Shown: positions 5,795 through 13,780 of the stretch, piece after piece
Layout of the letters: each line of letters opens with the position of its first letter
How positions within the stretch are numbered: position 1 is the first letter of the stretch
Assembly: GCA_036506495.1 (NCBI GenBank)
Contig: DASXRQ010000266.1
Span: 1 to 16,753 of the forward strand
Direction of reading: 5' to 3'
Length of the DNA stretch: 16,753 nt
Source of the DNA: DASXRC01 sp036506495
GTDB taxonomy: Bacteria; Actinomycetota; Actinomycetes; Mycobacteriales; Micromonosporaceae
The notes under the pieces: model-generated
Database searches by the model: none
What the model saw: only the letters and a program-made list of their open reading frames with translations
What the model was told of the DNA's origin: nothing
Made by a program: the position numbers and the translations under genes

Positions 5795-7000
5795 TCAGCC
5801 GCGCCAGAGCGCGAGCATCATCGCCTCGACCGCGATCCGCGGCTTGACGTTCGCCTCGATCGCGTCGCGGCAGGCCAGCACGGCCTCGACCCGCCGCAGC
5901 GCCGACTCGGCGGTCCATCTGTCGGCGGCCGACTCGGCCACCCGCGCGGTGTCGGTGTGCACAGGCCGGATGGCCGCGCGGAACTTGTGCGCGAGCACGT
6001 CGCGGTAGAAGCCGGCCAGGTCGACCAGTGCCCGGTCGAGTGCGTCGCGCTGCGCCCGGGTGGCGCGGGACTTCTGCCGACGCTCGAGGTCCCTGAGCTG
6101 CCCGGCGGCGCCTCGCATCGCCCCCGCCGCGCCGCGCCCGGTGCCGCCGGCGCCGAGCGCGGTCTCCAGCGCCGACCGCTCGGCGACGTCGGTCTCGGCG
6201 ACCGCCGCCTCGGCCTCGGCCTCCGCGGCCTCGATCAAGGCGGATGCGGCGTCGAAGCACGCGCCGATGCCGGTCAGGCGCCGGGGGATGGCGAGCACCG
6301 CCTCGCGGCGCTCCCGGGCCTGTGTGTCCCGCGCCAGCCAGCGCGCGCGGCCGACGTGGCCCTGCGCGGCCGCCGCTGCCCATGCGGCGACGTCCCGCGG
6401 CACGGCATCGCGCGAGGTGAGTACCGAGGCGACCGCTTCCGCGGGTGGCTGGCGCAGCGGCACCACGCGGCAGCGCGAACGGATCGTGACCGAGATGTCA
6501 TCCGGATGCATCGACGGCGTACACAGCAGAAACACGGTCCGCGGCGGTGGCTCCTCGATCGCCTTGAGCAGTGCGTTGCCGGCCTGCTCGGTGAGGCGGT
6601 CGGCGTCCTCGACGACGAGCACCTGCCAGCGGCCCGCGGTCGGCGTGCTGCCCGCGCGCAGCACCAGCGCGCGCATCTCGCCGACCCCGATGGACAGCCC
6701 CTCGGGCACGACCAATCGCACGTCGGCGTGGGTGCCGCCCAATGTCGTATGGCAGCCGGCGCAGGTGCCGCAGCCTGTGCCGGTCTCGCACTGGAGCGCC
6801 GCGGCGAAGGCCCGCGCGGCGACCGACCGTCCGGATCCCGGCGGCCCAGTGAAGATCCACGCATGGGTCATCGCACCCGTGACGGGCGACACCGTGTCGA
6901 TGGCGGCCGCACCGCTCACGATGGCGGCGGCCGCGGCGCTCGCCCGCCGCAGGGTCGCGACCGCCTCGTCCTGCCCGACCAGCGATCCGAAGACGTCCAC
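5795..7000 (-). CDS. holB: DNA polymerase III subunit delta' (clamp loader)
   Basis: The 401-residue product is an AAA+ clamp-loader subunit: FGSLVGQDEAVATLRRA at the N-terminus, Walker A GPPGSGRS (52-59) with Arg instead of the usual Lys, a zinc module with Cys 71, 77, 80 and 83 (CGTCAGC), Walker-B-like VVEDADRL (129-136), NALLKAIEEPP, and the SRC motif (175-177) contributed to the neighbouring ATP site. In the replisome, delta' helps load the sliding clamp. The Lys-to-Arg change suggests it does not hydrolyse ATP itself, as for known delta' subunits. The GTG 7000 start lies 5 nt after the tmk stop, with GGTAGG just before it, so the two genes are probably co-transcribed. A long Ala/Glu-rich helix (about 245-330) links the AAA+ part to the C-terminal collar domain. 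Confidence 0.9.
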   Translation of the reverse strand: MDVFGSLVGQDEAVATLRRASAAAAAIVSGAAAIDTVSPVTGAMTHAWIFTGPPGSGRSVAARAFAAALQCETGTGCGTCAGCHTTLGGTHADVRLVVPEGLSIGVGEMRALVLRAGSTPTAGRWQVLVVEDADRLTEQAGNALLKAIEEPPPRTVFLLCTPSMHPDDISVTIRSRCRVVPLRQPPAEAVASVLTSRDAVPRDVAAWAAAAAQGHVGRARWLARDTQARERREAVLAIPRRLTGIGACFDAASALIEAAEAEAEAAVAETDVAERSALETALGAGGTGRGAAGAMRGAAGQLRDLERRQKSRATRAQRDALDRALVDLAGFYRDVLAHKFRAAIRPVHTDTARVAESAADRWTAESALRRVEAVLACRDAIEANVKPRIAVEAMMLALWRG

Positions 7001-7005
7001 GCCGC

Positions 7006-9174
7006 CTACCGCCGCTCCAACTCGCGGTCCACAATGGATCGCACGCCGTTGCCGGGCACCTCGGGCGCCCGGGCTGTCGGCCGGGCTTCCGGAAGGATCG
7101 TGGTAACGCGATCGAGCACGAGCGCCGCGAGCTCGTCCGCCGGACGGGTAGCGTCCAGCACGAGATACCGCTTGGGATCGGCGGCGGCGAGGTCCAGGAA
7201 CGCGTAGCGGACCCGGTCGTGGAACGCGAGCGACTCGCTCTCGAGGCGATCCGGTGCCGCGCCGCTGGCCTCGACCCGCCCCAGGCCGACGGACGGATCC
7301 ACGTCGAGGAGCACGACGAGGTCGGGCTTGAGACCACCGGTCGCCCAGGAGGACAACCACGACACCTCGTCCACCGGTAAGGTGCGGCCGGCGCCCTGGT
7401 ACGCGAGCGACGAGTCCACGTACCGATCACTGATCACCACCGCGCCGCGGGCGAGCGCGGGGCGAACGACGGCGGCGACGTGATGGGCACGGTCGGCGGC
7501 GTACAGGAGCGCCTCCGCTCGCGGGGACAGGGCGGTGGCGCCGATCGGGCGGGCGGCGCCGTCGAGCACCATCGTGCGGATGCGCCTGCCGATCTCGGTC
7601 GCGCCGGGCTCGCCGGTCATCACGACGTCGTGTCCCCGTGCCGTGAGGCCATCGGCGAGCAGCCGGACCTGGGTCGACTTGCCTGCCCCGTCGCCGCCCT
7701 CGAAGACGAGGAACAATCCCGTCCGGGAGGACTGCTCTCCGAGCGAGAGCGGCCGCCCCCGGATCGAGCTCCACAGGTCCGCGAGCACCGGAACACCCGG
7801 CTTGTCGTCCATCTGCCGGAACGCGCTCAGCCCGGTCACCACGCCGAACACGCCACCGGCGAACAGCAGCACGCGGGTGGCGGAGATGTGGAACGCCCCC
7901 GCGCCGCCGACCGACACCTGGTGCGAGCTGCCGAGGCCGACCAGCACTCCGGACAGCGCGATCGCCAGCATCAGCACCACCCGGGTGCCGGTCTGCACGA
8001 ACGCGAACACGCGCCCGCGGACCTCATCGCCGACCTCGCCGCCGAGCAGCGTGGTGCCCGACAGGAACGCCATCCCGGCGCCCGCGCCGACCAGCAGCGC
8101 CCCGAACATCGCCATGGACAGGTGCAGCGACATCGCGAGCAGTAGGACCGCGCCCGCGGCCAGCACGATGCTCATGCCGAACCAGCGCCGGCGGGACAGC
8201 GCGCCGACCAGCAGCGGGCCGAGCCCGATGCCCAGGCTTAGCCCGACAAACAGCGTGCCGAAGAGCAGGTAGAACGTCGAGTTGCCACCACCGAGGGACT
8301 GCGCGAAGAACTGGGCGGTGCCGATCACGACGCCGCCGCCGGCGAAGGCGCCCAGAATGCCGAGCACGAGGCCGCGGACGAGCGGCGTCTTGCCGACGTA
8401 CCGCCAGCCGTCGACGAACTGTCGGAACACGCCGACGGCCGGACGCTCGTGCTGCGCGTGCCGCCCGCTGATCTCCTTGATACCGAATAGCACGACGATG
8501 GCGGTCGCGAGCCGGGACAGCGAGTTGAAGTACAGCGCGAGGCTGGCCGCGCCGGCCCAGTTGGGGATCGCAGTCGATCGCAGGGAGGCGTCGAGCGCCG
8601 CGAGGCCGAGCGCCGCGAGCACCGGCGTGATGCCGTACGTCGTGATCAGGGTGAGCTGGTTCGCGATCTCCAGCTTGGCCCGCGGGATCAGGTTCGGGAC
8701 CGACGCCTCCTTGGCCGGGATCCAGATCAGAGTGACGGTCTCGATGAAGAAGGTCGCGATCGCTGCCCAGCTGACGGTCACGGCGGCGTTCCGGGCGAAC
8801 AGCCCGACGAGCGGGATGGAGGCGAACAGGACGAAGCGCAGCAGGTCGCAGACGACCATCGTGTACCGGCGGTCGAACCGGTCGGCCAGCACTCCCGCCA
8901 CCGGGCCGAGAACCAGCGCCGGCAGCAGCCGGACCGCGATCACCGAGCCGAATGCGAGACCCTTGGCGGCCGACCCGGAGACCTGCGCCGAGGCGAACGT
9001 GGCGACCGCGAGGAGGCCGAGCCAGTCCCCGAGGGACGCGACGCCCAGCACGATCCAGAGCCGGCGGAACGGTCGGATGCGCAGGACCGACTCGAGCGTC
9101 TTTAATCCGGACAAACCAACCTGAGTCGCGGCGCCCGAGTGCACGACCTTGTCAGTCCCAAGGGACTCGGACAT
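7006..9174 (-). CDS. tmk: MFS membrane domain fused to dTMP kinase
   Basis: One 722-residue frame joins two proteins. Residues 38-455 form an MFS transporter of about 12 membrane segments, with motif-A-like GVLADRFDRR (94-103) after segment 2. Residues 485-695 form a thymidylate kinase: P-loop FEGGDGAGKST (491-501), DRY (583-585) and a lid region DRLESESLAFHDRVR (642-656), with TGEPG (520-524) where most relatives have TREPG. The kinase makes dTDP from dTMP for DNA synthesis. Such fusions next to topA and holB are, from memory, known in Streptomyces and relatives; what the membrane part does is unknown. ATG 9174 was chosen because a TACAGT box lies about 75 nt upstream. ATG 9285 is in frame but would include that box in the coding sequence. 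Neither start has a well-spaced SD. Confidence 0.88.
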   Translation of the reverse strand: MSESLGTDKVVHSGAATQVGLSGLKTLESVLRIRPFRRLWIVLGVASLGDWLGLLAVATFASAQVSGSAAKGLAFGSVIAVRLLPALVLGPVAGVLADRFDRRYTMVVCDLLRFVLFASIPLVGLFARNAAVTVSWAAIATFFIETVTLIWIPAKEASVPNLIPRAKLEIANQLTLITTYGITPVLAALGLAALDASLRSTAIPNWAGAASLALYFNSLSRLATAIVVLFGIKEISGRHAQHERPAVGVFRQFVDGWRYVGKTPLVRGLVLGILGAFAGGGVVIGTAQFFAQSLGGGNSTFYLLFGTLFVGLSLGIGLGPLLVGALSRRRWFGMSIVLAAGAVLLLAMSLHLSMAMFGALLVGAGAGMAFLSGTTLLGGEVGDEVRGRVFAFVQTGTRVVLMLAIALSGVLVGLGSSHQVSVGGAGAFHISATRVLLFAGGVFGVVTGLSAFRQMDDKPGVPVLADLWSSIRGRPLSLGEQSSRTGLFLVFEGGDGAGKSTQVRLLADGLTARGHDVVMTGEPGATEIGRRIRTMVLDGAARPIGATALSPRAEALLYAADRAHHVAAVVRPALARGAVVISDRYVDSSLAYQGAGRTLPVDEVSWLSSWATGGLKPDLVVLLDVDPSVGLGRVEASGAAPDRLESESLAFHDRVRYAFLDLAAADPKRYLVLDATRPADELAALVLDRVTTILPEARPTARAPEVPGNGVRSIVDRELERR

Positions 9175-9247
9175 GGCCGTGGGCTCGGCTGAGTTTGTGT
9201 CGATGGCCGTACCTCCACGGGCGGCCCAGCGCTGGGCGACTCCGCCC

Positions 9248-9253
9248 ACTGTA
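9248..9253 (-). promoter_or_regulatory. Candidate -10 box for tmk
   Basis: The minus strand reads TACAGT, close to the TATAAT consensus and fitting TANNNT, about 75 nt before ATG 9174. The -35 region is weak (TCGGAT around 9271-9276). If active, it supports the shorter tmk start. Confidence 0.35.
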
Positions 9254-9323
9254 ACCGCGCGAAGGATCTCATCCGACCCTGACATTCCTCGGGTGGCGGT
9301 GGCCACGGCCGCCGTCGGCGACC

Positions 9324-9340
9324 GACCCGTCCGGCGGGTC
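9324..9340 (-). terminator. Short hairpin after the TetR gene
   Basis: GACCCG and CGGGTC form a 6-bp stem with loop TCCGG, 31 nt past the TetR stop on the minus strand. There is no T-tract. This is a weak terminator candidate separating tetR from tmk. Confidence 0.35.
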
Positions 9341-9370
9341 CAGGGCGGGCCGGAGCCGCGCCGTGTGCGG

Positions 9371-10033
9371 TCAGACCGGATCCGCGGTGGCCGGCACGCC
9401 GGCACCGGCGTCCACATGCCGGTGGAGGTACTCGCGGATCAAGGCCTTCGCCTCGTCGAGGACCGCGCCGTCGCCGTCCGGGTGCCGCCGGAACGCGAGC
9501 TTGATCAGCGCGTCGGCCGCCTCGACCGCGATCGCGAGCGCGAACCGCAGTCGCTCGCTGTCGGTCACTCCGAACTGGCCCACGAGCAGCTCCGCCAGGT
9601 GCTCGGCGATCACGGCATTGTTGTCCCGCTCCTCGTCGAGGAGGTGCTCGTCGACAACGTCTCCGAAGTGGAGCGTGCGGAACCCGGGGATGGTGCGGTG
9701 CATGGCGATGTATTCGTCGATGCCCGCGTCCACGCTGTCCCACCAGTGGTCGAACGAGGCCTCCTGGAACCGGCCGGCGAGCCGCTGGAGGTAGGACTCG
9801 ATGTTGCGCCGCGTCAGCGCCTGCACGATGGCCCGCTTGTCCGGGAAGAACTGGTACACCGAGCCGATCGCTACCCCGGCGCGCTCGGCGAGCAGGGTCG
9901 TGGTCAGCCCGTCGTACCCGACCTCGTCGACCAGCTCCGCACACGCGTCGAGCATGCGCTGGACCCGCGCGACGCTACGCCCCTGCACCGGTACGCGGCG
10001 CAGCGGACCAGTGGTGACGGCAGGCATCGACAC
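9371..10033 (-). CDS. TetR-family transcriptional regulator
   Basis: The 220-residue product has a classic N-terminal TetR helix-turn-helix: RVQRMLDACAELVDEVG, then LTTTLLAERAGVAIGSVYQF followed by FPDKRAIVQAL (about 23-75). The ligand-binding helical domain after it includes FDHWWDSVDAGIDEY. This family represses transcription until a small ligand binds. The likely ligand and targets are unknown; it may control itself, tmk or a distant gene. GTG 10033 is preferred because GGGGAG lies 9 nt upstream; ATG 10027 is too far from it. It sits between topA and tmk, two genes that are otherwise close neighbours in related genomes. Confidence 0.9.
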   Translation of the reverse strand: MSMPAVTTGPLRRVPVQGRSVARVQRMLDACAELVDEVGYDGLTTTLLAERAGVAIGSVYQFFPDKRAIVQALTRRNIESYLQRLAGRFQEASFDHWWDSVDAGIDEYIAMHRTIPGFRTLHFGDVVDEHLLDEERDNNAVIAEHLAELLVGQFGVTDSERLRFALAIAVEAADALIKLAFRRHPDGDGAVLDEAKALIREYLHRHVDAGAGVPATADPV

Positions 10034-10091
10034 TCGTCGCCACTCCCCTTCGAGTGCGCCGGCCGCTCACGGGGGGCCGGCCAGAACCGAA

Positions 10092-10111
10092 ACGCTACTC
10101 GTACCAACGAG
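10092..10111 (-). promoter_or_regulatory. Candidate tetR promoter with embedded operator
   Basis: On the minus strand an inverted repeat CTCGT-N4-ACGAG (10111-10098) directly precedes a TANNNT hexamer TAGCGT (10097-10092), about 60 nt before the TetR start. A palindrome within the promoter spacer is a common site for TetR autoregulation. The half-sites are only 5 bp and the -35 is unclear. Confidence 0.4.
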
Positions 10112-10194
10112 GACGGTGGGCCGACGGATCGGGCTAATTGCCCTAAACGGGTGGTCGATACCCGGGGTGAGCGAACGGCCATACCGGGCACCCG

Positions 10195-12996
10195 TCAGGC
10201 CTTCTTCGGCGCCGCCTTCTTCGCCGCCGCGGCCTTCTTCGGTGCGGCCTTCTTCGCCGCCGCGGCCTTCTTCGGTGCCGCCGCCTTCTTCGCGGCCGTG
10301 GCCTTCGTCGCCTTCTTTCGCGGAGCCGCCGGAGCCTTGGCCCGCTTCTCTGCGAGCATCTCCGACGCTTGCTCGATCGTCAGGCTCTCCGGGCTCTGCC
10401 CGCGGCGCAGCGACGCGTTCGTCTCCTCGTCCGTCACGTACGGGCCGAACCGGCCGTCCTTGATGACCAGCGGCTTGTCGGTCAGTGGGTCGACGCCGAG
10501 CTCTCGCAGCGGCGGAGCGGCGGCGCGCCGGCCGCGGGTCTTCGGCGCCGCGAGCAACGCGAGCGCCTCGTCCAGGCCGATCGTGAACAGCTGCTCCTCG
10601 GTCTCCAGCGACCGCGACTCCTCGCCCTTCTGGACGTACGGCCCGTACCGGCCGGCGCGAGCGAGGACCTGTTTGCCGTCCGGTGCGGTGCCAACCACCC
10701 GGGGCAGAATCAGCAGGCGCAATGCCTCGTCGAGGGTAAGCGTCTCCGGGGACTGTGAGCGCAGCAGTGACGCGTTCCGGTCGCCGCTGGAGACGTACGG
10801 CCCGAACCGGCCCGACTTGAGCACGACCGGCTCGCCGGTCTCGGGGTGCTCGCCGAGCTTGCGCTCGCCGCCGCCGCCGAGGAACAGCTCCTCCACCTTC
10901 TCCGGCGTCAGCTCGTCCGGGGCGAGGCCATCGGGCAGGCTGACCCGGTCCTCGGCGCCGTTGTCGGTGTCGCCATCGGAGTTCGCGGCGGTCGGGTCGA
11001 TCCGCTGCAGGTACGGCCCGTACCGCCCCACCCGCACGACCACGTCCCGGCCCGCGTTGTCGCGGAACAGCGGGATCGAGTTGACGCTGCGCGCATCGAT
11101 GTCGCCGAGGCGCTCGGTGACCAGCTTCTTCAATCCGCCGGAGCGCGCGATCGAGCCCTCCGGACCGTCCGCGCCGCCGAAATAGAACGCGGTCAGGAAG
11201 TCGACCGCGGCCTGTTCCCCGGCGGCGATGTCATCGAGTTCGTCTTCCATCGCGGCCGTGAAGCTGTAGTCGACGAGCCGCGCGTAGTGCCGCTCGAGCA
11301 GGCTGACAACCGCGAACGCGAGGAACGACGGGATGAGCACCTGGCCACGCTTGAAGGCATAACCGCGGTCCTGGATCGTCCGGATGATCGAGGCGTACGT
11401 GGAGGGCCGGCCAATGCCGAGCTCCTCGAGCGACTTGACGAGCGACGCCTCGGTGAAGCGGGGCGGCGGTTGGGTCGAGTGGCCGACGGCCTCCAGTGCC
11501 TCCTCGGTCAGCGGCTGCCCCTTGACCAGTTTCGGCAGCCGGTGCTCGGCGTCCTCGGCCTCGGCCTCCTCGTCATCGGACGACTCGACGTACGCCTTGA
11601 GGAAGCCGGGGTCGGTGATGGTCTTGCCCGTCGCGCCGAAGTCGCACTCCTCATTCGACGCCGTGACCGCGCGGATCCGGACCGAGACGGACGAGCCGAC
11701 CGCGTCGGTCATCTGCGACGCGATCGTGCGCCGCCAGATCAGCTCGTAGAGCTTGAACTCCTCCGTCGACAGCTGCTTCGCCACCTCGCCCGGCGTACGG
11801 AACGTGTCGCCGGCGGGCCGGATGGCCTCGTGAGCCTCCTGCGCGTTCTTCACCCGGCCGCTGTAGCGGCGCGGCTCCGGTGGCACGAACCGGTCGCCGA
11901 ACAGCTCCGCGACCTGCCTGCGCGCCGCGGCGATGGCCGTCTCGGAGAGGCTCACCGAGTCGGTACGCATGTAGGTGATGTAGCCGTTCTCGTACAGCCG
12001 CTGTGCCGTGCGCATCGTCTGCTCGGACGAGAACCGCAGCTTGCGCGACGCCTCCTGCTGCAGCGTGGAGGTGATGAACGGCGCGTACGGCCGCCGCCGG
12101 TAGGGCTTCTCCTCGACCCGGGTGACCGTGAACGGCCGCCCGTCGAGGCGGGCGGCGAGGCCACGGGCTGCGGTGGCGTCGAGGTGTATGACGCCCGCGC
12201 CGGGCCGGACGCGGCCGGTGGACGGGTCGAAGTCCTTCCCGGTGGCGATGCGGTCCCCGTCGATCGCGACGAGGGTCGCATTGAACGTGCGCGGACCGCC
12301 GTCGGGCGTGGCCGCTGCCGCAGCGGCCGGGGCGGCCGAGCCATCGACCGCGAGCGTCGCCAGGATGTCCCAGTACTCCGCGGAGCGGAACGCCATGCGC
12401 TGCCGCTCCCGCTCGACCACGATGCGGGTCGCAACGGACTGCACGCGGCCGGCGGAGAGCCGGGGCATGACCTTCTTCCAGAGCACGGGCGAGACCTCGT
12501 ACCCGTACAGGCGGTCGAGGATCCGGCGCGCCTCCTGCGCGTCGACGAGGTCCCGGTCGATGTCGCGGGGGTTGGTGACCGCTTGCTCGATGGCCGGTCT
12601 GGTGATCTCGTGGAAGACCATCCGCTTGACCGGCACCTTTGGCTTGAGCGTCTCCACCAGGTGCCAGGCGATCGCCTCGCCCTCGCGGTCCTCATCCGTG
12701 GCGAGCAGGACCTCGTCCACGTCCTTCACCAGCGACTTCAGCTTGGCGATCTGCTGCCTGCGGTCGCTGGAGACCACGTAGAGGGCGGCGAACCCGTTGT
12801 CCACGTCGACACCGAGCCGCGCCCACGGCTCCTTCTTATGTTTGGGGGGCACGTCCGCGGCGTTGCGCGGCAGGTCTCGGACATGGCCCAGGCTCGCCTC
12901 GACGATGTACCCGGGTCCCAGGTAGCCCGAGATTGTCTTGGCCTTCGCCGGGGACTCGACGATGACCAGACGTCTGCTCTTGGCGGTGCTCGGCAA
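10195..12996 (-). CDS. topA: DNA topoisomerase I with Lys/Ala-rich C-terminal tail
   Basis: The 933-residue product is a type IA topoisomerase that relaxes negative supercoils. The Toprim domain carries VIVESPAKAKTI (11-22, Glu14) and ATDEDREGEAIAW (99-111). The active-site Tyr342 lies in GYITYMRTDS. IGRPSTYASII follows near 528-538. The C-terminal part has four repeats built on GR[YF]GPY(L/V), then a basic tail of KKAAPKKAAAA units (about 888-933). Related mycobacterial enzymes use such tails for DNA binding and processivity. The start is TTG 12996, preceded by AGGGAG at 5 nt spacing; no better ATG or GTG precedes the conserved N-terminus. It is probably essential and sensed by supercoiling. 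Confidence 0.97.
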   Translation of the reverse strand: MPSTAKSRRLVIVESPAKAKTISGYLGPGYIVEASLGHVRDLPRNAADVPPKHKKEPWARLGVDVDNGFAALYVVSSDRRQQIAKLKSLVKDVDEVLLATDEDREGEAIAWHLVETLKPKVPVKRMVFHEITRPAIEQAVTNPRDIDRDLVDAQEARRILDRLYGYEVSPVLWKKVMPRLSAGRVQSVATRIVVERERQRMAFRSAEYWDILATLAVDGSAAPAAAAAATPDGGPRTFNATLVAIDGDRIATGKDFDPSTGRVRPGAGVIHLDATAARGLAARLDGRPFTVTRVEEKPYRRRPYAPFITSTLQQEASRKLRFSSEQTMRTAQRLYENGYITYMRTDSVSLSETAIAAARRQVAELFGDRFVPPEPRRYSGRVKNAQEAHEAIRPAGDTFRTPGEVAKQLSTEEFKLYELIWRRTIASQMTDAVGSSVSVRIRAVTASNEECDFGATGKTITDPGFLKAYVESSDDEEAEAEDAEHRLPKLVKGQPLTEEALEAVGHSTQPPPRFTEASLVKSLEELGIGRPSTYASIIRTIQDRGYAFKRGQVLIPSFLAFAVVSLLERHYARLVDYSFTAAMEDELDDIAAGEQAAVDFLTAFYFGGADGPEGSIARSGGLKKLVTERLGDIDARSVNSIPLFRDNAGRDVVVRVGRYGPYLQRIDPTAANSDGDTDNGAEDRVSLPDGLAPDELTPEKVEELFLGGGGERKLGEHPETGEPVVLKSGRFGPYVSSGDRNASLLRSQSPETLTLDEALRLLILPRVVGTAPDGKQVLARAGRYGPYVQKGEESRSLETEEQLFTIGLDEALALLAAPKTRGRRAAAPPLRELGVDPLTDKPLVIKDGRFGPYVTDEETNASLRRGQSPESLTIEQASEMLAEKRAKAPAAPRKKATKATAAKKAAAPKKAAAAKKAAPKKAAAAKKAAPKKA
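10198..10300 (-). repeat. Tandem coding repeat in the topA tail
   Basis: The ten-base word GCCTTCTTCG recurs about every 15 or 18 bp (starts near 10199, 10214, 10232, 10247, 10265 and 10283), forming a 33-bp higher unit. On the minus strand it encodes KKAA/PKKAA units. Copy number is likely to vary among strains by slippage or unequal recombination. Confidence 0.8.
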
Positions 12997-13029
12997 CGGC
13001 TCTCCCTGATCTTCTGCGGTGGGATGTCC

Positions 13030-13134
13030 AACGTAACGCGCCGCCCGCGCACTCGTGGGCGGGTGCCCGCAACCGCGCCACAGCGGAGCGTCACGTTAGA
13101 CGGCGACACGGTACACCCACGGTGGAACGTGACG
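13030..13134. promoter_or_regulatory. Repeated AACGTRACG elements upstream of topA
   Basis: AACGTAACG occurs at 13030-13038 on the + strand. AACGTGACG occurs on the minus strand at 13089-13097 and on the + strand at 13126-13134, the last two forming a perfect 9-bp inverted repeat 28 bp apart. The minus-strand copy contains a TAACGT hexamer (13098-13093) that could serve as a -10 box for topA, about 100 nt before its start. A regulator-binding array is possible but unproven. Confidence 0.35.
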
Positions 13135-13192
13135 ACGAGCACCGCACCGGACGAACGTCGATCAAGGTGATGCTGCCCACCGGCGTCGGGCG

Positions 13193-13780
13193 CTAAACCG
13201 CTGGCCAGGCGCTGGCGGGCGCGGCCGCCGGGCGGTCGCCCACGAGCTCGGTCAGGCGGGCCAGCCGGCGGCGGCCCGTGATGCGGTACGCCGGACCGCC
13301 GGCCCGTGGGCCGAGCAGGGTGGCGGGCAGCCCGATCGCGGCGAGGGCCGCGCCGACCGGTTCCCACGAGGACTCGTCCGACGGCCCGAGCCGGAGCACC
13401 GCGCCGAGCGGCTCGGGCGTACCGGCCGCCGCCCACCACAACCGCAGCCGCGGCCCGTTGAGATGGAATCCGGCCGGCGGGCGCTTCGCCGCGCCACGCA
13501 GCCACTCGGCTCCGAGCGGCGCCAGCGACGTGGCGTACGCGGTGCGTACGCCCAGATGGCCGGCGACCTCGGTGGGCGACCAGGCCGCGCCCAGGCCCCG
13601 GACGGCGAACTCGGCGACCAGCACGTGTACCCGCCAGGCGTCGTCGACCACGACGGAGACGCGGGCCGTCCCACCCATCCGCACGACCTGGCCGGGCCCG
13701 GCGAGCAGACCGGCCAGGTCGGCCGGCGACGGGTCGACCGCCTCCACGCCGAACAGCGACAGCTGACGGCTCAGTGACAC
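13193..13780 (-). CDS. Conserved-looking protein of unknown function, 195 aa
   Basis: I do not recognise this family. The soluble product begins MSLSRQLSLFGVEA, then VVRMGGTARVSVVVDDAWRVHVLVAEFAVRG, and has a second half GAALAAIGLPATLLGPRAGGPAYRITGRRRLARLTELVG (about 140-180). Both halves show a helix-strand pattern, and the second loosely recalls a LAGLIDADG-type half-domain. No catalytic acidic pair is evident, so this is only a fold guess. There is no signal peptide or membrane segment. GTG 13780 has GAGG 7 nt upstream and overlaps the lipoprotein gene by 10 bp, implying coupled translation. Its position directly upstream of topA suggests a DNA- or chromosome-related role, by context only. 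Confidence 0.7.
   Translation of the reverse strand: MSLSRQLSLFGVEAVDPSPADLAGLLAGPGQVVRMGGTARVSVVVDDAWRVHVLVAEFAVRGLGAAWSPTEVAGHLGVRTAYATSLAPLGAEWLRGAAKRPPAGFHLNGPRLRLWWAAAGTPEPLGAVLRLGPSDESSWEPVGAALAAIGLPATLLGPRAGGPAYRITGRRRLARLTELVGDRPAAAPASAWPAV

Noticed and set aside
10198..10300. Possible CRISPR-like array
   Set aside because: The regular repeat lies inside the topA frame, the units are contiguous without unique spacers, and no cas gene is present.
9149..11185. A long + strand frame spanning tmk, tetR and topA
   Set aside because: It crosses three real genes and two gaps on the opposite strand, and its Phe/Ala repeats are just the complement of the topA tail.
10846..13170. A very long open frame on the + strand opposite topA
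   Set aside because: It mirrors the topA coding frame, is Arg/Ala/Gly/Val-rich with no domain, and topA is certain. High GC at third positions keeps antisense frames open.
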